Notes: generated from the letters alone by a model not told the origin. Counted from the first letter of the stretch, positions 48,801 to 61,592 are shown. The stretch is 64,000 nt of DNA from Tolypeutes matacus (GCA_026826555.1 JAKSZT010020895.1:967303-1031302), one strand, 5' to 3'. Numbers and translations: made by a program.

Positions 48801-49594
48801 CAGGTATCAGAAAGGCATGCAAACCAAGGGCTTAGCCAAACTCATTCATCTGCAGTACCCACGTGATAATACACATCATAAAACAGAGTTGACTAAGAGT
48901 TATGGGTTGCTTGTTTATGCTTCCTCCTTATTTTAAAGTAAGCCTCCTTAAGTTGGGTAAGGAAATACCCTGGAAATAGAACTAAATTAGCCAGCACATT
49001 TGTTCTTAGAAGGAAAGGGACTTTACAGGCATAACCTCATTCATTTTCAGAGATGCAAGGAAATCTCTAAAGGCACAGGTTATTTCAGCTCCTTATCTGG
49101 GGCCAACATTCCTCTGCAATATGACTGGAGATATATAATTCCTCATTGTTTTGATGAACATATATATAATTGTGAGAGAGGCTAAATTTTAAAAAGTGTA
49201 TGAGACATTGTTTTAAAATTTATATGACAAACTTTCATAGCTTTTCAATATTTTCATTGAGGATATTGTTCCTAAGTATTAAGAAATTTTGACTGTCTCA
49301 TGCTTCCCATATATAAAAAGGTTGTGTGTTTATTTTATTGGTGATAATATATTACCCATAAAATTTTATTGAAACTAATCAAATATCCCTTTGTTTTATG
49401 GTAATGGCTTTATAGTCTTGCTTGGCAAGGTTTATTTTTCCTTTACTACACTTTTGGATCATGCTATCTAAAATGAAGTTATAACTTTCTAATTCTTTCA
49501 AACATCCAGGCTTTGTCTAAAAATCACTCAGGAAGATTTTATTCCATAGCAGCACTTCACAATTTTTCTTAGACACTTTTCAAAAGGATTTAAG
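48801..49594. other. Gene-free stretch
   Basis: No gene or nameable repeat seen. Confidence 0.4.
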
Positions 49595-49833
49595 GGGAAG
49601 CAGATATGCCTTAAGCAGTTGAACTCCCACCTCCCACATGGGAGGTGTCAGGTTGGTTTCAGGTACCTCCTGAAAAAACAAAAATGAACAAGCAAAACAA
49701 AACAAAACAAAAAATGATGTGGCTCAGTGGTTGAGCGCTGGCTTCCCATATACAAGGTCCCAGGTTCAATCCCTGGTCCAGGCACCTCAAAAAAAAAAAA
49801 AAAAAAAAAAAAAGAAAAGAAAAGTGGGGGGAG
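49595..49833 (+). mobile_element. Dimeric tRNA-derived SINE with target duplication
   Basis: Two tRNA-Ala-like heads in tandem: 49595-49673 (catgggaggtgtcaggttgg) and about 49713-49790 (gtggctcagtggttgagcgc, aggtcccaggttcaatccc), joined by a (CAAAA)n linker and closed by poly-A. A 9-bp duplication ggatttaag lies at 49586-49594 and 49834-49842, so the dimer moved as one unit. Confidence 0.85.
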
Positions 49834-49842
49834 GGATTTAAG

Positions 49843-50629
49843 TATTCATTTGACCTAGATTGAATATATTCTTCCATTGTATTTAGAGAGTAGTGGCCTA
49901 ATTATATATCAGTGACAATTACTATATTTATATACTTTTATTAAGAATCAGCTATTAAATTATTCTATTGCTTCAATAGATTAATTTTAGTTATCCAGGT
50001 AGGCAATAATAGTCATGTAAGAAAAAGACAATATTGCCCTTTCCTTTTAAATTTCAAACATTATATTTATTTCATAATTCTAACTTTACTAACAGAATAG
50101 CACTGAATAACAGCTATACTCTTTTTATATCTCTTTATTGGGAATGTTTCATTTTCAACTTTTACCTTATGTACATTTTGATTAAAGGTAAATATATTGC
50201 AAAATTATTCTTTTAACTAGTGAAATATATTAATTGATTTAGAATGAAAGTTTTTCATAATTAATCTGTTTTGTGATAACAGTTAATATTGTTTTTGCCT
50301 TGTATGTTTCTCTGATATCTAGAAACATAATATGTAGCTTCATAGTTTTTTTCTTAGTATTTTGTAAATTATAATTTAAATTTATATGTGTCTATGTTTC
50401 TGTGTGTTTATGTATATATATTACTGAATAAAAACAGGAGAAAATAATGTTAGGTCCCATACTTATACAATCCCTTTAAATAAATAAAGCGTATGTTTAA
50501 AGAAAAAAAAAATACAGACAAGTTCCAAATGAAAAGCAAAATTCTGCTATTAGTCTGCAGTCTCTCCCTCCAAAGTACAGATAAAGGTTACTTGGATGAA
50601 CACTGAAAACTTTATGCTCAGTTATAAGT
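49843..50629. other. Gene-free stretch
   Basis: AT-rich; no gene seen. Confidence 0.4.
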
Positions 50630-50950
50630 GTCAGATAATATGCTCAGTGATAAAGGTCCACTTATTGTATTCTTCCACTAATGCTCTATGTCCAGAACAG
50701 GCAAATCTATAAAGAGAGAATATGGATTAGTGTTTGCCAGGGACAGGGAGGATGAGATTTAGGGAGTGACTGATAATGGACATGGAGTTTCTTTGGGGTG
50801 TGGTGAAAATATTCTAAAATTGGATAGTGCTCATGGTTGCACAAATCTCTAAATGTACTAAAACCCACTGAATGGCAAACTTTGAAAGGCTTAATTGTAT
50901 GGTATATGAATTTTTTTTTATCACAATAAAGGTTATATTAAAACAAAAAC
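50630..50950 (+). mobile_element. Old L1 3' end
   Basis: L1M-type 3'UTR in sense: tgtccagaacaggcaaatct, gattagtgtttgccaggg, gatagtgctcatggttgcac, then caataaaggttatatt. Confidence 0.75.
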
Positions 50951-53900
50951 AAAGTTACCACAATCTACCAAGTCTTCCACATAATTTCCAGACTCTTTTC
51001 ATTCACAGCAACTATATAAAGCCAGTTTTTGTTGTTTTCAATAGTAAAACTTTCTATTTTTAAGTGTTTATTCAGTCTCCTATTAATAAACATTTAAGCT
51101 TATTTCTATAGCTATCACTATATTTATTATAATCATTACTGTAATGAATATGCATATATATATATAATGTAGTACACAATCTGAGTTTAATTATAAGATA
51201 CAATGGTGGGAAGGTTAAAAAACATGAACAATTTGATGTATATTGAAACATTGCCTCATCTAAATATGCTTTCCATTTATATTTATCAATATGACAAAAA
51301 GGTATGTAATAAACTGCATTGTCTTATTCTATATCAATTTTCTCATATACTCCATATGTTTTTATTTTATTTTATTTTATCATGTGTGCTTCCAAGTTGA
51401 TATTTTGGAATAATTGTTCTCATACTTTAATTTACCTGTTAAGTAAATTTTAGCTTTCTTTATATAAATCTTTTGTTCTTGATTAATAACTGCTAATGAA
51501 TATCAGACATTATAAAAATAGAAAACACTAGCACACCTAAACATCCATTCATGTTGTCTCTTTATCATCAGTGTTCCTGATTTAGTTGTTTCTAAATCCA
51601 TATTACTTTTTCTCTAATTATTCTAGTAGTGGTTACAATATTTAATACATTTTCTTAAATATTTGAGGTATTTCATTGAAAAATAATGCACAATTCTTAT
51701 TTACCCCAGTGTTTTTTAAAATTGAGTGGTGCTGTAGGTAATTTACCAACTTTCCAGGACTTTTGTTCTGCTTTTATGTCCTTAGAACTATTTCTTCATT
51801 TTATAAATATAGATTTGTTCACCAAAATCTCCCTCTTGTTTCAATCATCTTTATCACATGTTTACAGGAACATTTTATACCTGCAGATTCAGGTTTTGAT
51901 ATTAAGAGAAGTGTTTTTGCATTATTGCTATGAACTTGTTTTTTTTTTTTTCTATTAGTTATGTTCTCTTCTCAACAAAAAAAAAAGTTTTACAATGGCT
52001 ACCATTGTCTGTCTTCCAGTCCTATTAATTTCTCTCTTATTACCTGCATAGCAAGACTGCACTACCAGTTTATTTGTAGATCTACTGACCTTGGCCAAAG
52101 CTGTGGAATCTGTTAACTAAACCTAAATGGTTGTCAGTCACCACAGGTTCAGAGTTATTTCAGATGTTTAATTCTATCTGCTTAGTTTTGAATTTACAAA
52201 AGGACTTTTGACTTGCACCTAATATGGTAGTATTAGGGAGGGGGATCTGATGGTGCAGCCTGGCCACATAGATTGAATGTGCCTACATGACCAGCTCACT
52301 ATAAGGGTTGCCAACACCCCAACAGATTTGGGGCTTATAGGTACCTCCCAATTTGTATATGTTGTTAGTAGCTGGAGACTGGACTGAGTGTCTGTTCTTT
52401 GTGGTGGAAGGACAAAAAATGTCCATGCCTGATGTTGTTGGCCCCTTGCAACTCATATTGTCTCCTTTGCCTGTTGCAAAGTTCTTCCCTAAGTTTAAAC
52501 TGCTTGAGTATGGTGAGTCCTTTCAGCATTCAAACTCTTAAGGTGAATAATGTGTATAAAAACATGACTTTAATAATCCTTATTTCTTCTCAAATCTAAC
52601 TTCAGTGTTCATGCCTGTATTTTCTTCATCATCAATTTTCAATTTCAATTTCAAATGTCTTGCAGTCCTTTAATATGTTCATGGTTTTTTTTTTTTTTTT
52701 TACAATTATTTCAAGGCCATTGACAGATTAAATATTTCTCTTCCATATTCATCTCATCATTGTTCGATATAATCAATCAATTTCACACTGCATTAACTAC
52801 ATTTGCTCTTTCTGTTTGCTTTACTCACAAGGCACAACTCAAAGCTCTGCCTATTCTGGACCCATCCTCACTGCTGAACATGGTTTCAGAATAAGGCATG
52901 ATTTTGCTGACCGGTTTAACTTAAATTTATGATCTAAGAGTGCAAGTGAGTCATCAATAATGTCCCTTAGTCTATTAAACTAGTTTCCCTTTCACCTCAA
53001 ATTCCAGCAGCCTTTCCATTGCACTTGGTTTATAAATACTAATGCTATTTTAATTTCAAAGTAAGAGCCTACATAAGATAAGGTTAGCAATTTCACACTA
53101 TCAGATATACAATACAAATATATCTGTACCCACAGACTCTGCTTTCCTTCCCGATATGTTGTTAAAATATGTGACCTTCCCTTGTTTCTATATAAAACCA
53201 ATCTATTCCCAGGATCATAAACTCAAAGACTTTGCTGCTTCAATTATTCTAACTCATTTATGGATCATAAATATTACCTGAGCATTTTCACTAGTCTATA
53301 CATGTCTTAAAAATAAAGCACTATATTTCTCCAAATACTTCTATATTAATCTTCACTAACTTGTAGAAATCTTCTCAAATGAATTGTCTATTCTTATAAC
53401 ACAATGGTCTCTCCTTCCAAACTATTGCAAATCCATTTACTATAACATGTTGTACACATAGTGTACACTGAAAGAAACATGGACCTTGTACTATAAACAA
53501 AAATAAATGTGATTGTGAATTTTGTCCATTCTGGGGGCTACTTGCAGGACTGAGATAAAGATTGGCATTCATTTCATCCATCTCAAGATAGAGCAGCTTT
53601 ACAGGTGGCATTTGATAAAAGCATTTGAAGACACTCAACCTGCATTAAGCAACATATAATATGTCAAGCAGCAGGGTGATGTAAAAGCCAGGACAGGACA
53701 AGGCTGAGGAGTAAGATTTTTATTGGAGTAAGAGCCTCCTAGAGCTAACAGGAACCCTGGGGTATCCAGGAATGCTGTGCATGCCCAGTGTTGGAAACAT
53801 GACCCTAAGATTGCACTTCTGGCTGATTTTTAGGATCCACATAAGAAGGAGGTGAAGGTCAAGCCTGAGTAGGGGGCAGACAGCCTTTATATGAAGGAAT

Positions 53901-54344
53901 GCTGCAGCTCAGAGCCAATCTGTAAAGAAAGGAGGAGGTTTTTTAGTTTAGTTTTTTTTTTCTTTTCTTTTTTTTTTTTTCAGTTCTTGGCATTACAAGA
54001 AAAGTCTGTCAGGTCACTGGCTGACTGCTGAGATAAGGAAACAGAGACCTCATAGATAGCACATCACAATGAATATAGTTTTTTCAAAAATAGTTGGAAA
54101 TTTCACAAAACAGACAACTGCAGCTGCTTCTATATATATGCAAACATATTTATGACAAAATAAGAAATACTCATAATACATGTATCATTTCTGCAGCTAG
54201 ACACAAGGTCATATTGGTCTTTATAAATACCCTTTTTTCACTATTCATTCCATATTTCCTTTGTCTTCAAAATACATCTTAGTTGGATATAGTTCGTCTT
54301 CTGGTGGGGTAATCTAAATATTCATTCTTTTTTGTCATTTTTTA
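50951..54344. other. Gene-free stretch
   Basis: No gene recognised. Contains a (TTTTA)n tract (about 51359-51381), T runs near 51940, 52690 and 53950, and short domain-free open frames. About 53640-53940 is less AT-rich but unassigned. Confidence 0.4.
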
Positions 54345-54480
54345 TCCTTTATTTTGCTTTTTAATTAGAGAAGTTGCTGGTTAACAGAGTAAAATACAGA
54401 GTTATCATATACCATCTTATTATTAACAACTTGCATTAGTTTGGTACATTTTTTTTTTTACAGGTATCCATTACATTTAA
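54345..54480 (-). repeat. Diverged family X 3' end
   Basis: ttatcatataccatc, attattaacaacttgcatta, gtttggtacatt align with the antisense X end, but it is much more diverged than the others. Confidence 0.4.
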
Positions 54481-54611
54481 TTGAGAAATGTATCTATTTA
54501 TTCATCTGTGTTTACTTTTTAGTTTTTTATTGCTTATGTTTTCAATTATTAAATGTACAAAATAAAGTTAAAAAAAAAAAGTCAACTGTATTGGGACTTT
54601 AAGATGAATTG

Positions 54612-54950
54612 ATTTATACCTGTGGCAGTCTGAGTTTATACAAGAATTCCAAAAATAGAAAGGTTAGTTTTGTAAACAAATCTACACTTCTTTATATGAT
54701 TCCCTTTGATTATATTAGATTCATCTGAGATGCCTTTGATTAAATTACCTGCTAAGACTAAGGTTATGATTTGACCATGTCAGTAAGACACGACTCAGGT
54801 TAACTGTCTGTGACCTTGGTGGGCTTATACAAATGGACACTCACTCAAGAAGACAGACCAAAACAGAGAAAGAGCTCTGTCATATTTGATCCTGTAGCCC
54901 CATGAAAGGTCATCGACTACAGAAGTGTTCACCATTTGCATGGTGCACTC
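54612..54950 (+). mobile_element. MaLR-like LTR fragment (family M)
   Basis: Starts ctgtggcagtctgagtttat, then aagaattccaaaaata and gtaaacaaatct, like the start of the 26272 copy. It lacks the 3' third. Confidence 0.6.
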
Positions 54951-55410
54951 CTATGCTTGCTTGTTTTTTATTTTATTTTTATTATAATAATATATATACA
55001 ACCTAAACTTTCCCCTTTTAAACAATTCTGACATATGCAATTAAGTGTTGTTAATTATGTTCATATTCTACTACCATCGTCACCATCCATTACCAAAATT
55101 TATGATCAAACCAATGAGAAATTCTGTACAATTTAAGCTTTAACTCCTCATTTCCTGGCACATCCCATGCCTTGGTGACCAATATTCTACATTCTGACTG
55201 TATGAGTTTACTTATTTTAATTATTTAATAAAAGTAAGATTATACATGTCCGTGTGTCTGGTTTATCTCACTCAACTTGATGTCTTTAAGGTTCCTCCAG
55301 TTATTGCATGTATCAGAATTTCTCTTTTACACCTGAAAATATTCCATTGTATGTGTATACTACGTTATTCATTTTTCGTTTTACCTTTTTTTATCTAAAG
55401 AGCCCAGGTT
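54951..55410 (-). mobile_element. Old L1 3'UTR fragment
   Basis: Antisense L1 3' end: gtccgtgtgtctggtttatc, tcactcaacttgatgtcttt, aaaatattccattgtatgtg. Confidence 0.75.
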
Positions 55411-56099
55411 AAAAAAAAAAATACAAATCTATTAAAACGCTTACTACTTTTGGGAAAGCACTATGCAAACTTGATTTTTTTCCCCCAAGAGACCCTTCTC
55501 AGGCTCACTAAGAAAACAAGAGATCGCCTCCAGAAAAGCTGTATATTAAATTCCCCGATGCCACATGCTGCACGTGTGGAAAAGTTTCACCACAGAATTT
55601 ATGGAGCTGTGATTTTACTTTTGAAAATAGTTTACACCAGGGCATTTGCCAAAGGGAGTCTGTACAGGGTTCAGATCACGGAGGGGGTTAGGGCAATGGT
55701 CCCAAGAGGACCTCGCCTCCATCTCTGGGCGCATGAGGGAAAGCCTCAGCCTCATTAGGCGGGGGCGGGGAGAGGGGTGTTGCAGTCCTTTGCTGGGTAG
55801 TTCCGCGGAGCTCTCCGTGTGCTGGCACTCCCATGTGTTCCTGGCCCTGGTGCGGGCGCGGTCCAGCTGGTCCTCAGGCGTTTCTCACAGGTTCTTGGGG
55901 CTGTATTCATGGGGCTCTCGGTCACTTAAGTGCACTCCTGTGGGTTCCTAGAAGACTGTGCCGGGGCGCGCCGGGGCTGGAGCTGGGCGGCGGGGGCGCC
56001 GGGGAGGCTCCAGCTCGCGGTAGGTGACATTCAGAGGGTCCCACGCGATGCCCAAGGTACGCCCAAGAGGTGGCGGCCTGCAGGAGAGGCTGAAAGTCA

Positions 56100-56137
56100 G
56101 CGCCCCCTCTCCCCCTCTCCCCCTCTCCCCTTCTCCG
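56100..56137. repeat. Pyrimidine (CCCCCT)n tract
   Basis: Several CCCCCT units in the CpG-rich block, just before the - strand donor-like site. Confidence 0.85.
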
Positions 56138-56477
56138 TCGGGTACTCACCGCCCGCCGGCAGGGGGAGTTCTGCTTCCCGCGCTCCTCCCTTGACCTTCC
56201 AGTAACCCCGAAGCGACCTTGTCTCCTCCAACTGAGGCCGCTGGTACCCGCCCGGCTGGCTCCTTGGCCGGTGAGCGGCTCTCCTTGGCCTTGGGCTGGG
56301 CGGCCAGCGGCTCTGTCGGGCGACGGAGGAGCAGGAGGCTGCTGAGGGGATCGCCCACGCCGGGTGGGGCGGGAATCCGGGCGGATACTGGTGAGGCCTG
56401 GCTCAGAAGGCTCGACTTCTCCAGGACATCCCCAGGGACAACTAGACATGAGCACCCCACCGGGCCCCCAGGCTCCT

Positions 56478-56479
<2 letters not shown>

Positions 56480-56518
<39 letters not shown>
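56480..56518. repeat. (TG)n microsatellite
   Basis: About 19 TG units near the end of the CpG-rich block. Confidence 0.95.
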
Positions 56519-56519
<1 letters not shown>

Positions 56520-56723
56520 TTGGGGTGGAGACGTTTTATCCCCCTGGGTTCCTGTGGAGTTCCTGGCAGAACCATGGTCAACACAGGTGAAAGCACCCAC
56601 ACCTTCCCCTTCCCTACAATCTACCTGGAAACCAACTTTGGAGCTGTGTCACAGAGGCCTGCGTGCAGCTGAGCCATGGGGACCAAGAGTGACCCTCAGC
56701 CAAGAAAACCCTCCTGCAGGAAC

Positions 56724-57118
56724 TGTTGAACCCTAAATTAGCCTACCCATAGGCCTTCATGGCAACCAGAGAAATGTAAAAAAGAAAAGTTTCCCACTGT
56801 CTCCTAAGTGTCTTATCTGAAAAGCACACAACCTCCCCTCCTTTGAACAATCCTGCAAGGACATCTCAACCCTGCAGCTGTGCCCCAGGCTATCAGGGCA
56901 TTCTGTGCAAATGTTAGCTAACTGCCAAAATCGCTTCTGTTTATCCGGCTTGCTTGCAAACTGCAACAGCAACCCCCTATAAAAAGGAGCCATTTTAAAA
57001 CCTGGGTGCTGCAGTTCTCTTCTGCATGAGAGGTGCTGCAGACGCCCTCGGGCTTAGCTCAATAAACTTCATAAAAGTGGTTAAAGTCTGAGTGTGGTCG
57101 ATCTCCTGGGTTATAACA
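56724..57118 (+). mobile_element. ERV1 (gammaretrovirus-like) LTR
   Basis: A 395-bp unit from tgttgaaccc to ttataaca (TG...CA). It has a TATA box cctataaaaagg (about 56977), then ctgggtgctgcagttctct, AATAAA (about 57060) and a U5-like gtgtggtcgatctcctgggt. gaac occurs on both sides (56720-56723 and 57119-57122), which would be a 4-bp duplication typical of ERV1 and would make it a solo LTR. The downstream sequence, however, also looks like a proviral leader. I remain undecided. Confidence 0.75.
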
Positions 57119-57365
57119 GAACATCGTGGTGGTCTCCACCCAGACCCAACTCCTCTCGTGGAACAAAGCCGGCGGTGTTTCACAGGCTTGGCGACTTTTG
57201 TGACCGACCAGCCTTGTGGGCTCACCATGGGCCATTTGCTCTCAAGACAGCATGGTCTTTGGACACTGAGACCAGGAGGCCCTGGCCGAGATGAGGCCCA
57301 CACAGACAGGACCCTTCTGCATATAGGAGAGGCCTGGTCAATCAGTAAAGCTGGCTTCAGAGAAT
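57119..57365 (+). mobile_element. Possible ERV leader and start of gag
   Basis: After the LTR, a GC-richer leader runs to an ATG at about 57228 opening a frame that starts Met-Gly, as myristoylated retroviral Gag proteins do. The frame ends after about 46 codons, and L1 begins at about 57366, so at most a stub remains. I cannot assign a primer-binding site with confidence. If the LTR is solo this stretch is only host flank. Confidence 0.4.
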
Positions 57366-58065
57366 GAATTAGGGAGTGCCCCTCCTCTAGAATACTTTCT
57401 TTGCAAGAGTTTGAGAAGGGTTGGTGTTAATTCTTTAAATGTTCCATAGAATTCAGCAGTGCTTCAAGGCATCTGGTCCTAGGCTTTCTTTGGTGGAAGG
57501 TTTTTGGCTATTGATTCCATGTCCTTATAATCTTGCTGTGGTTTTCTCTTTCTCTCTGAGTCAATTTAGGTAATTTGTGTATTTCAAGAAAATTTTCCAT
57601 TTCATTTGAATTATCTAATTAGTTGTATACAATTGTTCATAGTATTTGATTATAATTCTTTTTATTTCTGTAAGATCAGTAGTGACATCACCAATTTCTT
57701 TTCTGATTTTAGTTGTGTCTTTTCTTTTTCCTTTGTGAGTCTAGATTGTCTTGTTAATTTTATTAAGTTTTAAAAATTAACCAAGTTTTTATATTGTTTG
57801 TTCTCTGTTGTTTTTCTACCCTATTTTATTTATCTCTTCTTTAATCTTCCTTCTGATAACTTTGGGTATACTTTGCTCTTCTTTTTTTACTTCGACAGTC
57901 AAGCTAGGTTCTTAATTTGATATCTTTCTTCCTTTTTAATATAGGCATTCACAGCTATAAATTTCCGTTTAAGTATCACCTTCGCTGCATCCCGTAAATT
58001 ATGGTATGTTGTGTCTTAGTTTCCATTCATGTCTAAGTATTTTCTGATTTCCCTTGTAAAGAAGA
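57366..58065 (-). mobile_element. L1 ORF2 fragment
   Basis: Antisense ORF2 between endonuclease and RT: gcttcaaggcatctggtcct, tcacagctataaatttccg, ttcgctgcatcccgtaaatt. Decayed. Confidence 0.85.
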
Positions 58066-58260
58066 AATTACTACATGTTATTTACTCATTCATATGTTGT
58101 TGGACACTTGTATTGTTTTTCACATTTGTGAATAATGCTGCTATGAACATAGATGTACAAATATCTCTCTTGAAGTCCTTTCTTTAAAAACTTTTGTGTT
58201 TAAAACTAGAAGTGGTTTTGCAGGGTCAAATGATAAGTGTTGTTTCTAAAAGCCTTTGTA
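58066..58260 (-). mobile_element. L1 3'UTR fragment
   Basis: Antisense old L1 3' end: tttgtgaataatgctgctat, gaacatagatgtacaaatat, gcagggtcaaatga. Confidence 0.65.
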
Positions 58261-59029
58261 AAAGAATATATCAGCTCTCTACTTCCATTTTATTTTCTGT
58301 AAAGTGCTGGAGAGCACCATGAACATATCTAAAACTAATGTTGCTGGTAGGATTAATTGCATAAGAACTTGCTAATATTAGTGAGTTTTCTTTAGCAAAT
58401 CCTAATAAAAATAGTATGTCATTTTATTCATTATTTCTTTTTGTTGCTTAGAGATTTTAGACTCATTAAATGAGTACTTTGATCAGCTTTGTAAGGAAGA
58501 CATAAATGCAAAATCCCTAGATAGAAAGAAAGATTTCTTTGAATCCTGTCTTTCATGGAACTTACACAAAAAAACCTGTCCCAAATCAATGATGAAATAC
58601 TGAATCCAGGTTTTTTGTATATGTAATATAAGTAGAAGTACATTACATGACATAGACCATTTTATATTCATCATATCTTTAGTATTATAATATTTCGTCC
58701 TTTAATAATGAGTTTTGTTCACAGTGGAATAAAATTTAAAGAAATTCAGATTTGATTTATATTCATAGCCCTTGCAATTTAGGCATGACAATATATTGTT
58801 TTCATTTTTATCTCTTTAGATTTTCAGAAAATTTTCACACATTTAAATAAGTTAGATCAATTTGAGAAATAACCAATATTGTTTTAATACTTCTCCTTTT
58901 GCGTTATGATAAATATGTAGGCTTGGCTAATTGAAATAAATTTCCACTTAATAATTCCTACATTAAAGAAAAGTAGGTAGGTCTTGATGGGACATCACAT
59001 GCAACCCTGGAACATTTTTAAATAATTCA
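58261..59029. other. Gene-free stretch
   Basis: AT-rich; no gene seen. Confidence 0.4.
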
Positions 59030-59880
59030 TCTAAAGTGATTTATAGATTAAATACAATTCCAATAAAAATTCCAACAACTTTCTTTGCTGAAATGGAAAA
59101 GCCAATCATCAAATTTATATGGAAGGGTAAGGTTCTTCAATAGCAAAATCATCTTGAAAAAGAAAAATGAATTTGCTTGACTTGTACTTCCCAATCTTAA
59201 AAATTACTACACAGCCGTAGTAATCAAAACAGCATGGTACTGGCATAAGGAGAGACGTAATGAGCACTGAAATTGAATTTAGAGTTCAGATGTCAACCCT
59301 CAAATATTTATGGCCACCTGATGGTTCACTCACTGGGGATTTAATAGTTTCCCCCAAAAATGGTCTTGAGAAAACTCGATGTCCATGTAAAAATGAATGA
59401 AGGTGGTTCCTTCTCACTATATTAAGCAACCAAATCAAAATAGAACAAAGACCTAAATATAAGAACCAGAATTATATAGCTCTTAGAAGAAAACACAGGG
59501 TAGCAAATTTAGGATCTTGTGTTAGGCAATAGTATTTTCACCTTTATACTCAAAACACAAACAAACAAACAATAAATAAATAAATGGGACCTTCTCAAGC
59601 TTAAAAACTTTTGCTCCTCAAAAGATTTTACCCTGAAAGTAAAAGACACCCTACACAATGGGAGAAAATATTTGGAAACCACATATTGAGTAAGGGTTTA
59701 ATATCCAGAATATATAAAGAAATTCCATAATTCAGCAATAAAAAGACAAATGAGCCCAGGAAAAAATGGGCAAAAGACTTGAACAGACATCTTTCCAAGG
59801 AAGATATACAAATGTTCAGATAGCACATGAAAAGATGCTCAGCAACCTTAGCTATTAGGGAAATACAAATCAAAACACAA
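59030..59880 (+). mobile_element. L1 ORF2 3' half, sense
   Basis: Sense ORF2 C-terminal region: aatacaattccaataaaaat, cacagccgtagtaatcaaaa, agcatggtactggcataagg, then ttaatatccagaatatataa. Stops throughout. It abuts an L1 in the opposite direction. Confidence 0.85.
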
Positions 59881-60995
59881 TGTTTAGTCTTCTAATGCTT
59901 GAACATGAATGTCCTTTCATTTATTTAGGTTTCTCTTGATATTTATAGCAATGTTTTATAATTTTCTGTGGACAAGTCTTACATTCTTGGGTCAATTTGT
60001 TCCTAGATATTAGATTCATTTAGTTGCTATTGTGAACATAGTTTTTCTTGGTTTCTTCTTCTGATTTTGGATTACTAGTATATAGAAACACTACTGAATT
60101 CTAAGTGTTGATCTTGTCCCTTGCCATTTAGCTGAATTCATTTATTTGTTCCAGTAGCTTTTTTTTTTGTGGATTTTTCATGATTTTCTGTATATTGGAT
60201 TAAGTCATCTTCAAATAGGGAAAGTTATTTTTTTCCCTTTCCAAGTTTGAAGCCTTTTATTTGTTTTTCCTGCCTAATTTCTCTGGCTAAACTTCCAAGA
60301 CAGTATTGAATAACAGTGGTGGCACTGTGCATCATCATCTTGTTCCTGATCTTAGAGGGAAAGTGTTATTATTTCACCATAGAGTATGTTGTTAGTTTTG
60401 GGTTTTTCATAGATGTTTTTTAACATGTTGAGGAAGTCTCCTATTCCTTGCTTACTATGTGTTTTTATCAAGAAGGGGTGCTGGATTTTGTCAAATGCCT
60501 TTTCTGCATCAGTTGAGATGATCCTGTTTTGGTTTTTTCTTTGTTGTTTTAATGTGGTATATTGCATTTATTGATTACCTTATGTTAAACCATCCTTCCA
60601 TACTTGTGATGAATCAAATTTGATCACAATGTGCAATTCTTGTTATGTGCTGTTGGATTCAGTTTGCCAGTATTTTTAGTATTTTTGCAGTTATTTTCAT
60701 AAGGTATATTGATCTGAAGTTTTATTTTGATATCTTTATCTGGCATTGATATGAAGAATGTAAATGTATACACAGTAAAAAAATTATATTATGTAGCTTT
60801 AGTATCTACTATATTAAAAATAACCATGGGGATTATGAATAGGCTTTGGTCTCATAGAATGAGTTAGGAAGTGTTCCCTCCTATCCAATTTTTTGGAAGC
60901 GTTTTTGTAGGATAGGTATTAATTCTTCTTGGACTGTTTGATAAAATTCCCCTTAGAAACCATGTGCTCCTGGGCTTTTCCTTGTTGGGAGAAGC
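59881..60995 (-). mobile_element. L1 ORF2 RT part, antisense
   Basis: Antisense RT: the catalytic box reads FEDD (near 60215), a block at 60352-60567 (-) includes the DAEKAFDKIQHPFLIK motif, and the end near 60990 matches the endonuclease/RT linker. In L1 coordinates it ends almost exactly where the neighbouring sense piece begins. Confidence 0.85.
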
Positions 60996-61592
60996 AACAA
61001 AGAAAGAAATGAGATGAGTCTTTCTATCTTCTTTATCTAACCTGTATCTCCTTAACTTACTTTACCAAACATTTCATCAATACTGTGAGGAATAAATTTA
61101 ATAAAGAATTTCCTTATACCCTGAAAAGCTCTGGTTGCTCTTTTTTGTAGATTAGGTATTACTGTGGGAACTTCTGCCATGAATTGGTTCCTTCAAACCA
61201 ATGGGAATGACCAAATGACCTATGTTGGTAGGAGCACGTTAGAAGCATTTATCACCAAATGAAAGATGGGCTTGTCTACCATAATGGAAGGTAAAGTCAG
61301 AGTGGAAATCCCAATAGTCTGTCTTGCAGAGACCTATGGCATTGACTTGTTGATCATAGGGAACCTAGAAGTAAAATAGGTAGGCCATATAATTGCCTAT
61401 TTAATCTATGTAAGAAGAAGTGTTCTAATTCAAGTAAATAAAAGTCTAACTTGAATCACACACACAAAAATTCATGAACCCTCTGTCAATTTCCATACTT
61501 GACAAAGTTTACAGACCCAAAATCCTTTGAATGAAGGATTTATATAATTTATCTTCCGCCCTTCCTATAGGCACCTGTGGCTTTTTACCAGG

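Larger units (their letters stand above)
55640..56575. other. CpG-rich block of unknown origin
   Basis: A sharp change to GC-rich sequence dense in CG (for example ggcgcgccggggc near 55965) in an AT-rich desert, so it qualifies as a CpG-island candidate. Long open frames on both strands (for example 55922-56602 -, 226 codons) look low-complexity and are probably a GC-content effect. Splice-donor-like sites occur on the - strand (ggtgagta, GT at 56149) and the + strand (GT at 56271, ccggtgagc). It could be an orphan promoter and first exon, part of an ERV, or a retrocopy. No protein family recognised. Confidence 0.6.

Noticed and set aside
55922..56602. 226-codon - strand open frame, the second longest in the window
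   Set aside because: Lies in CpG-rich DNA with overlapping open frames on both strands, includes a (TG)n-encoded Thr-His run, is low-complexity (Arg, Gly, Pro, Ser) and has no recognised domain. Probably an effect of few AT-rich stops.
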